This document shows, piece by piece, positions 25,506-32,784 of a DNA stretch of 40,650 nt. The notes beneath the pieces are model-generated. The model was given only the letters and a program-made list of their open reading frames with translations, did no database searches and was not told where the DNA came from. Numbering within the stretch: position 1 is the first letter of the stretch; every line of letters starts with the position of its first letter. This DNA is from an uncultured Clostridia bacterium (lineage in GTDB: Bacteria > Bacillota > Clostridia > TANB77 > CAG-508), in NCBI GenBank assembly GCA_947594065.1, contig CANQDX010000010.1:1-40650 (forward strand), written 5' to 3'. A program made the position numbers and the translations under genes.

Positions 25506-26825
25506 TTATTGATTCAATAATTTTATTGTATTATATCTTTCTCTTCCAAGAGCTGTAAAATATGCTTTTTTGTCATTTATATCTGTAGTAGAACTTCTTA
25601 CATATTCGTAAACTGTTTGTGTTGCGTTAAGGTGTGAACCATTTACGCAATTATAACAAGCTAATGCATCGTGTTCATATTCATAGCTAGTAGTTGTTGT
25701 TCCAGCCGCATCAGTAGTTTCGACCTTTTTTCTTGAAAAGCTTCCTACTTTGTATCCAGTTAGATTTCCTATTTTGTAAGGGTAAGGACATCTTATGTCG
25801 TGATACACTTTTGGGTTTTGTGAATCTATAAAATAAATAAGATTTGGATTAACATATTCATTGTTATTAGTACTATTTAAAACACAATAGCCATTATATT
25901 TTGTAAATCCTATATTTTTTCCTTGGAAAAATGCTATCATAGATATATTACTATATATTTTTTGCCAATCATTTTCAGAAAGTCTAGGCATTTTATAGTT
26001 ATTTTTCCACGTTCTTTCTGAATATGCTGAAATTGATGAGTTTAATACATTCTCTATTTTATTCCTCATAACTTCTCTTTTGTGTTGTGTAAATAAAGAA
26101 TTTTCATCTTCTGGGTCATTGCTAGAATTAATTTTAAATGCTGGATTCTTTGAGCCCATTTGGGCTGTGTTTAGGAACCAATTTGTGAACGAATATGCTT
26201 CTTTGTAATAATTAATTGCGGCCGTATCGCTAGAATCAATAGGTACACCTGCATAACTTGTTCCATTGGAATTAGTTTTACTTAAATCTATTAAATATCC
26301 TTCTCTAGATTGATAAGTACCATTAAATTCTCCAGAAACTGAAACATAATTATCTAAAGAATATTTAATAACAATACCCTTGTCTTCATCTATTTCCTCA
26401 GAATAGTACACATAATTTTTTAATCCGTGTTTATACTCGTTTTTTCCTGTAGCTTGATTATATAATTCTGATGGTGCATACATATAGAATCCATCGTACA
26501 TTCCAAAAACGATAGCTGGTATATATTCTTCAATTTCTTGAGAACGATAAGAAGGAATATTACAAGTATTGGCTAACTGTTTTTCAAAAGCATTAATAGA
26601 TGCTTTTAATATATTTCTCTTTGTTTCAGCATTATTTGAATAAGAATCATTTGTAGTATTTTGCTCAAAAGCATAAATTGCATCTTGCATAGCTGTAAGC
26701 AAACCTGAATCATAAAGTGATTGATACTTTATTGTTCTTAATCCAGTTGATATGTAAAATGATACTAATAAAACAACAGGTAATATAATTATTATAAATA
26801 TAACAGTTAAATTTTGTAATTTCAT
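25506..26825 (-). CDS. Large single-span extracellular protein of the Tad-like locus (TadG-like position)
   Basis: This 439-residue protein has a short basic start (MKLQN) and one transmembrane helix at about 8-28 (FIIIILPVVLLVSFYISTGL). A long outside domain follows, beginning with a helix (LRTIKYQSLYDSGLLTAMQDAIYAFEQ) that resembles the post-helix part of Tad pseudopilins. The rest is Asn/Tyr-rich and has a late Cys cluster (IRCPYPYKIGN, ALACYNCVNG) that could form disulfides or bind metal. It is the last gene of the locus, 14 nt after the 172-residue protein and ahead of a terminator. By position and architecture it matches TadG-like tip or minor pseudopilin components; no firm domain hit can be claimed. 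Confidence 0.6.
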   Translation of the reverse strand: MKLQNLTVIFIIIILPVVLLVSFYISTGLRTIKYQSLYDSGLLTAMQDAIYAFEQNTTNDSYSNNAETKRNILKASINAFEKQLANTCNIPSYRSQEIEEYIPAIVFGMYDGFYMYAPSELYNQATGKNEYKHGLKNYVYYSEEIDEDKGIVIKYSLDNYVSVSGEFNGTYQSREGYLIDLSKTNSNGTSYAGVPIDSSDTAAINYYKEAYSFTNWFLNTAQMGSKNPAFKINSSNDPEDENSLFTQHKREVMRNKIENVLNSSISAYSERTWKNNYKMPRLSENDWQKIYSNISMIAFFQGKNIGFTKYNGYCVLNSTNNNEYVNPNLIYFIDSQNPKVYHDIRCPYPYKIGNLTGYKVGSFSRKKVETTDAAGTTTTSYEYEHDALACYNCVNGSHLNATQTVYEYVRSSTTDINDKKAYFTALGRERYNTIKLLNQ

Positions 26826-26839
26826 CTTTACATTTCCTT

Positions 26840-27358
26840 TTAATATCCGATTGCAGTAACCATTCCTGATGCTTGAGCTGATATAACATAAGCTTGATTT
26901 CCAGTTATACCATAAAGCACACTTTTTAACATTTGAGAAATAGTAGTATTTGTATTTCTAACAGTTACAGTTACCTTTGCTCCTGGAATTAAAGTATAAA
27001 CTCCATTTCCACTTTTTAATTGACCTTCTACTTGTGATGTATACTCTCCATAATAAGTGGTATCTCCTATTTGTTGATTTTCACTCTTTTTGCCAGGATT
27101 TGTATCTGGAATTTGAACTTCATATTCTCTTTCGTAAGAGTTTCCACCTATAGTTGCTATTCTTTGAACAAATGCATCGTCCATTTCTTTTGTTATTTTT
27201 CCTGCACTTCTTATTGAATCTACATACTCTGTTGTGTAAGCTTGCAACATTGACTGTGCCTCATTATCATTCATTTCTGATATAGCAACCAATGGAAATA
27301 CAAACATAAGAGTTGCTGCTAAAAAAATAGCTACAATTGTAATTAATGAATCTCCCAT
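26840..27358 (-). CDS. TadE/TadF-like pseudopilin
   Basis: This 172-residue protein has an N-terminal hydrophobic helix (ITIVAIFLAATLMFVFPLVA) with almost no leader (MGDS). A conserved amphipathic stretch follows (YTTEYVDSIRSAGKITKEMD, then AFVQRIATIGG) of the sort seen in clostridial Tad-locus minor pilins. A beta-rich domain comes after, with a VTVTVRNTNTTISQML segment. No cysteine is seen. GGAG precedes the ATG. It lies 18 nt after the 266-residue pilin-like gene. Likely a minor component of the same fibre or machine. Confidence 0.6.
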   Translation of the reverse strand: MGDSLITIVAIFLAATLMFVFPLVAISEMNDNEAQSMLQAYTTEYVDSIRSAGKITKEMDDAFVQRIATIGGNSYEREYEVQIPDTNPGKKSENQQIGDTTYYGEYTSQVEGQLKSGNGVYTLIPGAKVTVTVRNTNTTISQMLKSVLYGITGNQAYVISAQASGMVTAIGY

Positions 27359-27376
27359 AATTTTTTCTCCTTTATT

Positions 27377-28177
27377 TTAATTATTATAAACTATATAAAT
27401 TATTTCAACGGTTGGCATATTGTATTGTTGTAAAAGTTCTGTATCTGCACCGTCGTCGCCTTGCAAATATTCATTTCTATCAATTTCATTTGTAACTTCT
27501 ACAATTTTCTTTCCTGTTATTTTATCTAGTATTTTTTTTCCTTCGTATTTTAATCCTAAATTTTGAAATGTTCCACCATTCAAATCAACATTTATTTTTT
27601 CTTTGATGGTTTCGTCATTTCCACGCCAATTTTCACCATATCGTTTATTGTTATTAGCATCTCTAAGTTCATATAAATCTTCTAATGTTCCTCTATCTAA
27701 ATTAATAGATACATAATTATTAACTAAATTATCTTTTATTAATTTAGCAATTGCATTTTTTTGTGCTGTTGTTCTTGAATTCCAATTACTCATATAACTC
27801 ATTTCTGTTGTACTATCAAATCTAGCTATTACGTTTCCGGTTTGTGTTACAATAGTTACACCATATTTTTCTTTGCTATATCTATAAATTGTAGAAACCA
27901 CATCAGAAATATCTACTACTCTATCGCCTCTTGTAGTAAAACCTCCTACAACAGAAAGAATGGAACCTGCTTGTGCTCCTGTTTGTATACTAGAAGATTG
28001 AGTATATAATATATTTTCTACTTCTTCAGACTCTAAATAGGCTTGTTTATCTCTCATTGCGATAATGGAATCAGCTGTTTGTTTTGCTAACCCAAACATA
28101 GAAAATGCTGTTGTTAGCGCTATTATGAATATTAAAATGGCTGCGCCCATTTTTAAAGCCTCTGCTGCATTTTCCAT
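27377..28177 (-). CDS. Large MEN-type pilin-like protein
   Basis: This 266-residue protein opens MENAAEALKMGAAILIFIIA, the same leaderless N-terminus as five other proteins of this locus, with the hydrophobic helix running from about 8 to 30. The helix continues in a polar stretch (LAKQTADSIIAMRDKQAYLE). A large soluble domain with a central basic region (NNKRYGENWRGNDE) ends in a hydrophobic strand (MPTVEIIYIVYNN). It is the longest of the group, so probably an adhesive or tip subunit. GGAGG precedes the ATG. No known domain recognised beyond the N-terminus. Confidence 0.65.
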   Translation of the reverse strand: MENAAEALKMGAAILIFIIALTTAFSMFGLAKQTADSIIAMRDKQAYLESEEVENILYTQSSSIQTGAQAGSILSVVGGFTTRGDRVVDISDVVSTIYRYSKEKYGVTIVTQTGNVIARFDSTTEMSYMSNWNSRTTAQKNAIAKLIKDNLVNNYVSINLDRGTLEDLYELRDANNNKRYGENWRGNDETIKEKINVDLNGGTFQNLGLKYEGKKILDKITGKKIVEVTNEIDRNEYLQGDDGADTELLQQYNMPTVEIIYIVYNN

Positions 28178-28212
28178 TGATTGGTTCCTCCTATTCTTTA
28201 TTTAAAAATTTA

Positions 28213-28599
28213 TTATGATATGGTAATACTTGTAACTAGTCCAGTATTATTGTCCATTGTAACACTAATTGTATAATTTCCACTATTATATGTAGCAGCT
28301 TTATTAGTAATTGTTGTTGCATTATCTGAACCCATAAATTTTACTTTTTTGCTTGGATTAGTTGCATTATTAGAAATAACAATGTTGGCAATCGCTTTTA
28401 CTTGAGCTCCGCTTTTTCCAGAACCTGCGTAGGCAGTAAATTTTGAGTTAAATGTTGCTTTTTCACTTGCAGTCATTGTGTCTGCCACAGATTCAGTTGT
28501 ACCACTTGTTGAATTAATTACTCTTACTCCAATTGCAATTAATATAATTGCTACCAATACACTTCCTGCAATGATTAAAGCCTTTGAAGCATTCTCCAT
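28213..28599 (-). CDS. MEN-type pilin with small ectodomain
   Basis: This 128-residue protein starts MENASKALIIAGSVLVAIIL; the helix spans about 8-30 and ends NSTSG. The ectodomain begins with an Ala/Ser/Thr-rich helix. It then has a FNSKFTAYAGSGKSGAQVKA segment, N-rich loops, and a final hairpin SVTMDNNTGLVTSITIS. These last two features recur in other proteins of the locus. It has a ribosome site AAAGGGGGA. Likely a pilin or minor pilin displayed on the surface. Confidence 0.68.
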   Translation of the reverse strand: MENASKALIIAGSVLVAIILIAIGVRVINSTSGTTESVADTMTASEKATFNSKFTAYAGSGKSGAQVKAIANIVISNNATNPSKKVKFMGSDNATTITNKAATYNSGNYTISVTMDNNTGLVTSITIS

Positions 28600-28621
28600 A
28601 ATAAATCCCCCTTTATATTGA

Positions 28622-28828
28622 TTATTTTATCCACTGATTTAATCCTAATACTTCTGAAACAGCTGCTTGAGATGCAGAATTAGATGAATTTTCTATTCCT
28701 TTGCTCGTATCAAGTGCTGCTCCTGCAGGTTCAGATGTTGAATCAAAAAGAATTAGTGCAAACGCAATTAACACCATCATTATTAAAATTGCTCCAGCAA
28801 TTAACATAGCTTTTGTTGCATTTTCCAT
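28622..28828 (-). CDS. Short MEN-type pilin, second major-pilin paralogue
   Basis: This 68-residue protein starts MENATKAMLIAGAILIMMVL and is equal in length to the 68-residue pilin upstream, with which it shares the helix, the F-(D/N)-S-T-S turn and the ending GL(N/S)QW-x-K. Like Flp pilins of Tad systems it is little more than a helix plus a short Ser/Ala-rich tail. Two short paralogues suggest two fibre types or a heteropolymer. GGGAGG lies eight nt before the ATG. It lies about 110 nt after the first paralogue, with a complex hairpin region between them. Confidence 0.72.
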   Translation of the reverse strand: MENATKAMLIAGAILIMMVLIAFALILFDSTSEPAGAALDTSKGIENSSNSASQAAVSEVLGLNQWIK

Positions 28829-28880
28829 AATCTTCCTCCCATTTGTTATTAGTATTTTTTAGTTCTATTAAGTTGAATAC

Positions 28881-28941
28881 AATCCACAAGCTAAAACATA
28901 ATTTTTTTATGCTTTAGCTTATGGATTTTAATCCATAAGCT
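28881..28941 (-). other. Three-segment alternative hairpin between the two short pilin genes
   Basis: On the minus-strand RNA, segment 1 is AGCUUAUGGAUU (28941-28930), segment 2 is its complement plus AAAGCAUAA (28927-28907), and segment 3 (28901-28881) is complementary to all of segment 2. Segment 2 can pair with 1 (12 bp) or with 3 (about 21 bp with two mismatched or wobble pairs) but not both. Segment 1 covers the stop codon of the first short pilin. No U-run follows, so it is not a plain terminator. Confidence 0.65.
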
Positions 28942-29146
28942 ATTTTGTCCACTGGCTTAATCCATTTAAAGCGCTTACTGCGGAATTTTTTGCTGCTCCT
29001 GCTTGATTTGTTAATTGTTTTCCTGTATCTGATGCTTGTCCTGAAACATCTGATGTTGAGTTAAATATTCTCATACCAAATGCAATTAATAAAATTACAA
29101 TTAAAACTGCTGCTGCTATTAATAATGCTTTTGATGCGTTCTCCAT
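28940..29146 (-). CDS. Short MEN-type pilin, probable major pilin
   Basis: This 68-residue protein starts MENASKALLIAAAVLIVILL, with a helix of about 8-30 followed by NSTSD and a Ser/Ala/Gln-rich tail ending LSQWTK. Size, helix and simple tail are like Flp-type major pilins, but the usual basic leader and G/E-x4-E-Y cleavage motif are missing; the hydrophobic helix begins seven residues from the initiator Met. The strong AAGGGGGA ribosome site, a possible own promoter and the stable 3' hairpins all fit high expression. Confidence 0.75.
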   Translation of the reverse strand: MENASKALLIAAAVLIVILLIAFGMRIFNSTSDVSGQASDTGKQLTNQAGAAKNSAVSALNGLSQWTK

Positions 29147-29174
29147 AAAAATTTCCCCCTTTGTAAAATAAATA

Positions 29175-29204
29175 TATATATTAACATATTAGATTTTATT
29201 TCAA
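29175..29204 (-). promoter_or_regulatory. Possible internal promoter before the short pilins
   Basis: On the minus strand, TTGAAA (29204-29199), an 18-nt spacer and TATATA (29180-29175). The -35 lies in a small hairpin (TAGATTT/AAATCTA). It is the only long gap (90 nt) within the pilin half of the locus, and is placed just before the probable major pilin. Confidence 0.35.
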
Positions 29205-29236
29205 ATCTAAACTTTAAAAACGTATTTTATGTGGCT

Positions 29237-29692
29237 CTATTGTTGTGATAATTCTATGTATGCTATTTTTCCAGTTTGTTTATGATATTCTACTTTTGTA
29301 CATTTAAAATTAGTTGTGTTGAAATTTTTTATAAACTCTGTTACACCTACTTTGTAGATTGTTTCCATTTTATAAGTAGTTGTTTCTTCTTTTTCTTCAT
29401 CTGTTATCATTACAAGATCTATTTGAATGCTGTCTGAACCATTGTTAATATAAAAACCTTTTTCATCTTTTGTTACGTTATTTGCATCATTGTTACTAAT
29501 TGCTTTATTAATTAGTGTAACAACATCTGTGCCATAAATATTAGAGTTTAAGTAAGCCTCATATTGCTCATTTTTTTGCTTAATTTCTCTATTTCTTTTA
29601 GCATTAATACCAATTCCTACAAAAGAAATGATAATAATAACTAACAATAATGAAATTATGATAATGATATTCTTTTTTATATTCTTTTTCAA
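29237..29692 (-). CDS. Single-span minor pilin-like protein without the MEN start
   Basis: This 151-residue protein has a basic start (MKKNIKKN), a very hydrophobic helix (IIIIISLLLVIIIISFVGIG) and a soluble domain. The soluble part holds the same landmarks as other proteins of the locus: a YEAYLNSNIYGTDVVTLINK helix, N/D-rich loops, and a final hairpin KCTKVEYHKQTGKIAYIELS. So it seems to have the common ectodomain on a different anchor. A conventional membrane-anchored accessory, or a minor pilin whose N-terminus diverged, are both possible. Nothing else is known. Confidence 0.55.
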   Translation of the reverse strand: MKKNIKKNIIIIISLLLVIIIISFVGIGINAKRNREIKQKNEQYEAYLNSNIYGTDVVTLINKAISNNDANNVTKDEKGFYINNGSDSIQIDLVMITDEEKEETTTYKMETIYKVGVTEFIKNFNTTNFKCTKVEYHKQTGKIAYIELSQQ

Positions 29693-29772
29693 CTTTTCTT
29701 CCTCTATTTTATTATACTATTTTGCATAAATGATTGCAAGAATTTTTTTGTTTTTACATTATTTGGCTTTTT

Positions 29773-30264
29773 CTAATATGCAGGTTCATATTTTGTGTTT
29801 ATTACTTGCATATTGGTATTATAAGTTACAATTTTAAATCTTCTGTTACTAAATTTAATCTCAGATACATATCCTGTATCTTCGTCCATTTTTACACTTA
29901 TACTGTATACAACATCAACTTTTACATTGCCAGAAGCTCTGTTATTTGCTGCTATAATATCTGTACGCAATTGACTTTCATCTAATGTATAGCTACCCTC
30001 TTTACTTTTGGAGACATTTACTATTTTATTGTTTTTTATATCGGCAAAATTACATAGTGTAATAATCTGATGCATTGTTATATCTTGTCCGATATATTTA
30101 GTAAAATTTTGATTGAATTGCTGTATTGCTTCAGATTGCTTGCTTGCATCGTATGTATTTGATAAATCTCTAGCACTTAAGAATAAAGTAATCATTAATG
30201 TTACAATTAATACTCCTACTAATATTCCACCTGCCATTAACAAAGCTCTAGATGCATTTTCCAT
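29773..30264 (-). CDS. MEN-type pilin with ectodomain (163 residues)
   Basis: It starts MENASRALLMAGGILVGVLI, with a helix of about 8-30. The next part (SNTYDASKQSEAIQQFNQNF) is polar and helical. It has the FNQNFTKYIGQDITMHQIIT segment, then a beta-rich region with SISVKMDEDTGYVSEIKFSN, matching the common ectodomain. There is a 40-residue C-terminal extension rich in Asn and Tyr. AAAGGAAA precedes the ATG. It lies 24 nt after the first pilin gene. A minor pilin is the best guess. Confidence 0.66.
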   Translation of the reverse strand: MENASRALLMAGGILVGVLIVTLMITLFLSARDLSNTYDASKQSEAIQQFNQNFTKYIGQDITMHQIITLCNFADIKNNKIVNVSKSKEGSYTLDESQLRTDIIAANNRASGNVKVDVVYSISVKMDEDTGYVSEIKFSNRRFKIVTYNTNMQVINTKYEPAY

Positions 30265-30287
30265 ACTTTATTTCCTTTCTATTTATT

Positions 30288-30665
30288 TTAAGCAGTTACT
30301 TGTTTGAATGTAATAGAATTGACTTTTCCATTTCCATCATAACCAATGTTAGTGCATTTATAATATGTAGTATCTTGTCCAACACCTGTTGGTGGCATAG
30401 CACTTCCTGCTTCAAGAATTACTTGCACCAACTTATCGCTTTCATATTTGTTCATTAGATTTCTTACTTCTATTCCATATACATATTGGTTTAGATATTT
30501 TGTATATTTCTCATTAAAAGCTGTTAATTGTTTTTGCTCCTCTTCTGAAAGTTGTGTTCTCTGAAAAATAGACATATTATTAAATGTATTTGTTACTAAT
30601 GCTATTATTGTTATTCCTATTAAAATACCTCCGGCTATTAATAGCGCTTTAGATATGTTCTCCAT
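30288..30665 (-). CDS. MEN-type pilin with ectodomain (125 residues)
   Basis: It is the first pilin gene after the platform protein, 20 nt away. It starts MENISKALLIAGGILIGITI; the helix ends in NTFNNMS. The ectodomain has LTAFNEKYTKYLNQYVYGIE, VRNLMNKYESD and a closing hairpin YKCTNIGYDGNGKVNSITFK, again the common fold. One Cys is in the same place as in the 151-residue protein. AGGAGAG precedes the ATG. Likely a minor pilin that primes assembly. Confidence 0.67.
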   Translation of the reverse strand: MENISKALLIAGGILIGITIIALVTNTFNNMSIFQRTQLSEEEQKQLTAFNEKYTKYLNQYVYGIEVRNLMNKYESDKLVQVILEAGSAMPPTGVGQDTTYYKCTNIGYDGNGKVNSITFKQVTA

Positions 30666-30684
30666 ATACCTCTCCTAACATAGT

Positions 30685-32748
30685 TTATATACTAGCCTGC
30701 ATTCCTGAGAATACTCCTGTCATACTTCCTAATCCTATTATAACTAATGGTACAATTAAGTATCCTACAAATAAGCAAACCATAGGTGCGAATCCTATTA
30801 CTTTTCCTATTAATGCTTTTCTAGAAATTAATCTCTCATTTGATTGTTTTCTTTTTTCTTGATAATAGTCTCTTTCTGAGTCCAATTCATCAAATGCTTG
30901 TATAATTGGTATTTTTTCAACTGCTGTTTGTAAACTTTCTACAATTCTAATAAATAGTGGGAATGTTGTATCATTCTTTAATTGTTCTAGTGATTCCCAC
31001 GCACCACTTTCATAGTTGTTAACGCATCTTGTAATTGGCTCTTTGAATATATCTGCATATCTTTCCAACCATTCTAGAATAATTTCAACATTTACTCTTT
31101 CAATTTTCATTAACATTAAAATAATTGTTTGGAATTGCATTACTTCGTCTTCCATTTCCAATTGTCTCATTTTGGCTTGGAAGAATAAAAGCCATATTGG
31201 TGACATATAACCCATATATGCAAAAGCAATTGCTAAAATTAGCTCCAACCATTGCAAATATTCATTGTCGATTGTTTGTAATTTTGTATAAATTCTATCA
31301 GTTGCCTCATCTATTTCTTCGTCTGTTGAATTTTCATAAGCTACAGAATTAACAAGCACAATACGTAGTTGTTCTTTTGTTATTTTCTTTCCTCTATATT
31401 TATCTAGGAAAAAGTTATCACTCTCCAACTCTTTTTTAGCAAGTTCTTCTTCAGATTGCGACATTCCTATAATACTACTATTAGTTGTTGTGTCTGTATA
31501 TACTAATTCTATTGCTACTTTATGTACTTGATTAAATACAAAGATAGAAATAAAGAATACTGCTATACACATTGCCATTCTGTTAATAAATAGCCATTCC
31601 ATCTTTTGCTTAGATGCTGCGTCTTTTAATAATTTTACAATTTTTCTATATTCTTTTGTTCCTTTTTTAGGTACAAATAAATTAACAATTTTTTTAATAA
31701 TTGGCTTATCATATAATTTACGTTGCCAAGGATTTTCATTTGTTATAGTTTGTATTGAGCCATTATCTTTTACTTTTCTTACCAGAACGAAACATACAGC
31801 GGTTATGATTAATAATAAGATTTGAGTTACAAATCCCCATTTTCCATTATAGAATGAGCTTGTAAAACTAAATTGTGAAATAGACCAGTTTTTAATAGCG
31901 TCTATAAATAATACTGGTAAAATTGCGATAATTGTTAAACTTTGAAATACATAATTTAATTTATCACGTTTTAATATTTCAATTTGCATTTCTTCTGTTA
32001 TGTTGTTTACATTCTTTAAATATAAAGAACTTCCATCAACTGTTCTATCTCCAAATTCCTTTGTTAAATAAGATATTCCTGCAAATTCTTTTAAATAACT
32101 ATTAGGTGCAATATCGTAATATTTTTCTAATTCTGTTTCAGGATCATCTGATATTAAAATTTCATAAATCTTTTGTGCTTGCAATGAAATTTCTTTTTCA
32201 TCATTTTGTGCTACCTGATAAATAGCTTCTTCTACCATATTTGTTTCGTGATATGCGTGTCTGATTTCTGCAAAGAAATCTATTTGCTGTTTTAAAATTT
32301 TGTTGTCTAGTTTATCTACACTGCCTTCGATAATAATTTCAGTAATGAAAATTTCAAATATAAGTAAGATAAACATAAGTAGATAATTAGATTTAGTTAA
32401 TGCTACAATTAAAAATGTTAATGGTATTATAATTAATAAAGCTCTTGATAAATATTCAGATGCTTGCTTTCTTGTTAAGTATTCATCTTCAACATTTATA
32501 ATTTCCAAACGTCTTCTTAATTTTGCTAAATATCTCTTTAAAAATGGAATTTTTGTATAAAAAACATATAGCTTTTGATAAACTACATCAAGTGAAAATC
32601 CAGCACCTTCAGTATCTTTTTTTAGTTCTCTAATGTATTTCATATCTTCTGAAGATAATCTTCTTGATAATAGAAAATACCATACCATTATTCCAAACAA
32701 GCCTAAGCCTGCTACGCCAATAATAATATAAAAGAAAGTATTGCTCAT
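30685..32748 (-). CDS. Fused TadB-TadC-like platform protein (two T2SF-type domains)
   Basis: This 687-residue polytopic membrane protein forms the assembly platform that pilus ATPases turn or push. Two halves each resemble a type II secretion F domain. The first has a cytoplasmic helical bundle with IDFFAEIRHAYHETNMVEEA followed by two helices around 265-340. The second has a bundle with FQTIILMLMKIERVNVEIIL and IVESLQTAVEKIPIIQAFDE, and ends in a helix pair FAPMVCLFVGYLIVPLVIIG. In classical Tad loci these are separate TadB and TadC proteins of about 300 residues each; here they are one chain. The ATPase gene ends 37 nt before it. GGAGG precedes the ATG. Confidence 0.8.
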   Translation of the reverse strand: MSNTFFYIIIGVAGLGLFGIMVWYFLLSRRLSSEDMKYIRELKKDTEGAGFSLDVVYQKLYVFYTKIPFLKRYLAKLRRRLEIINVEDEYLTRKQASEYLSRALLIIIPLTFLIVALTKSNYLLMFILLIFEIFITEIIIEGSVDKLDNKILKQQIDFFAEIRHAYHETNMVEEAIYQVAQNDEKEISLQAQKIYEILISDDPETELEKYYDIAPNSYLKEFAGISYLTKEFGDRTVDGSSLYLKNVNNITEEMQIEILKRDKLNYVFQSLTIIAILPVLFIDAIKNWSISQFSFTSSFYNGKWGFVTQILLLIITAVCFVLVRKVKDNGSIQTITNENPWQRKLYDKPIIKKIVNLFVPKKGTKEYRKIVKLLKDAASKQKMEWLFINRMAMCIAVFFISIFVFNQVHKVAIELVYTDTTTNSSIIGMSQSEEELAKKELESDNFFLDKYRGKKITKEQLRIVLVNSVAYENSTDEEIDEATDRIYTKLQTIDNEYLQWLELILAIAFAYMGYMSPIWLLFFQAKMRQLEMEDEVMQFQTIILMLMKIERVNVEIILEWLERYADIFKEPITRCVNNYESGAWESLEQLKNDTTFPLFIRIVESLQTAVEKIPIIQAFDELDSERDYYQEKRKQSNERLISRKALIGKVIGFAPMVCLFVGYLIVPLVIIGLGSMTGVFSGMQASI

Positions 32749-32784
32749 ATGTTTTTCACCTCCATTTTAAGGTTTGTTTATAAT

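Noticed and set aside
28881-28941. Plain rho-independent terminator between the two short pilins
   Set aside because: Neither hairpin is followed by a U-run on the minus strand.
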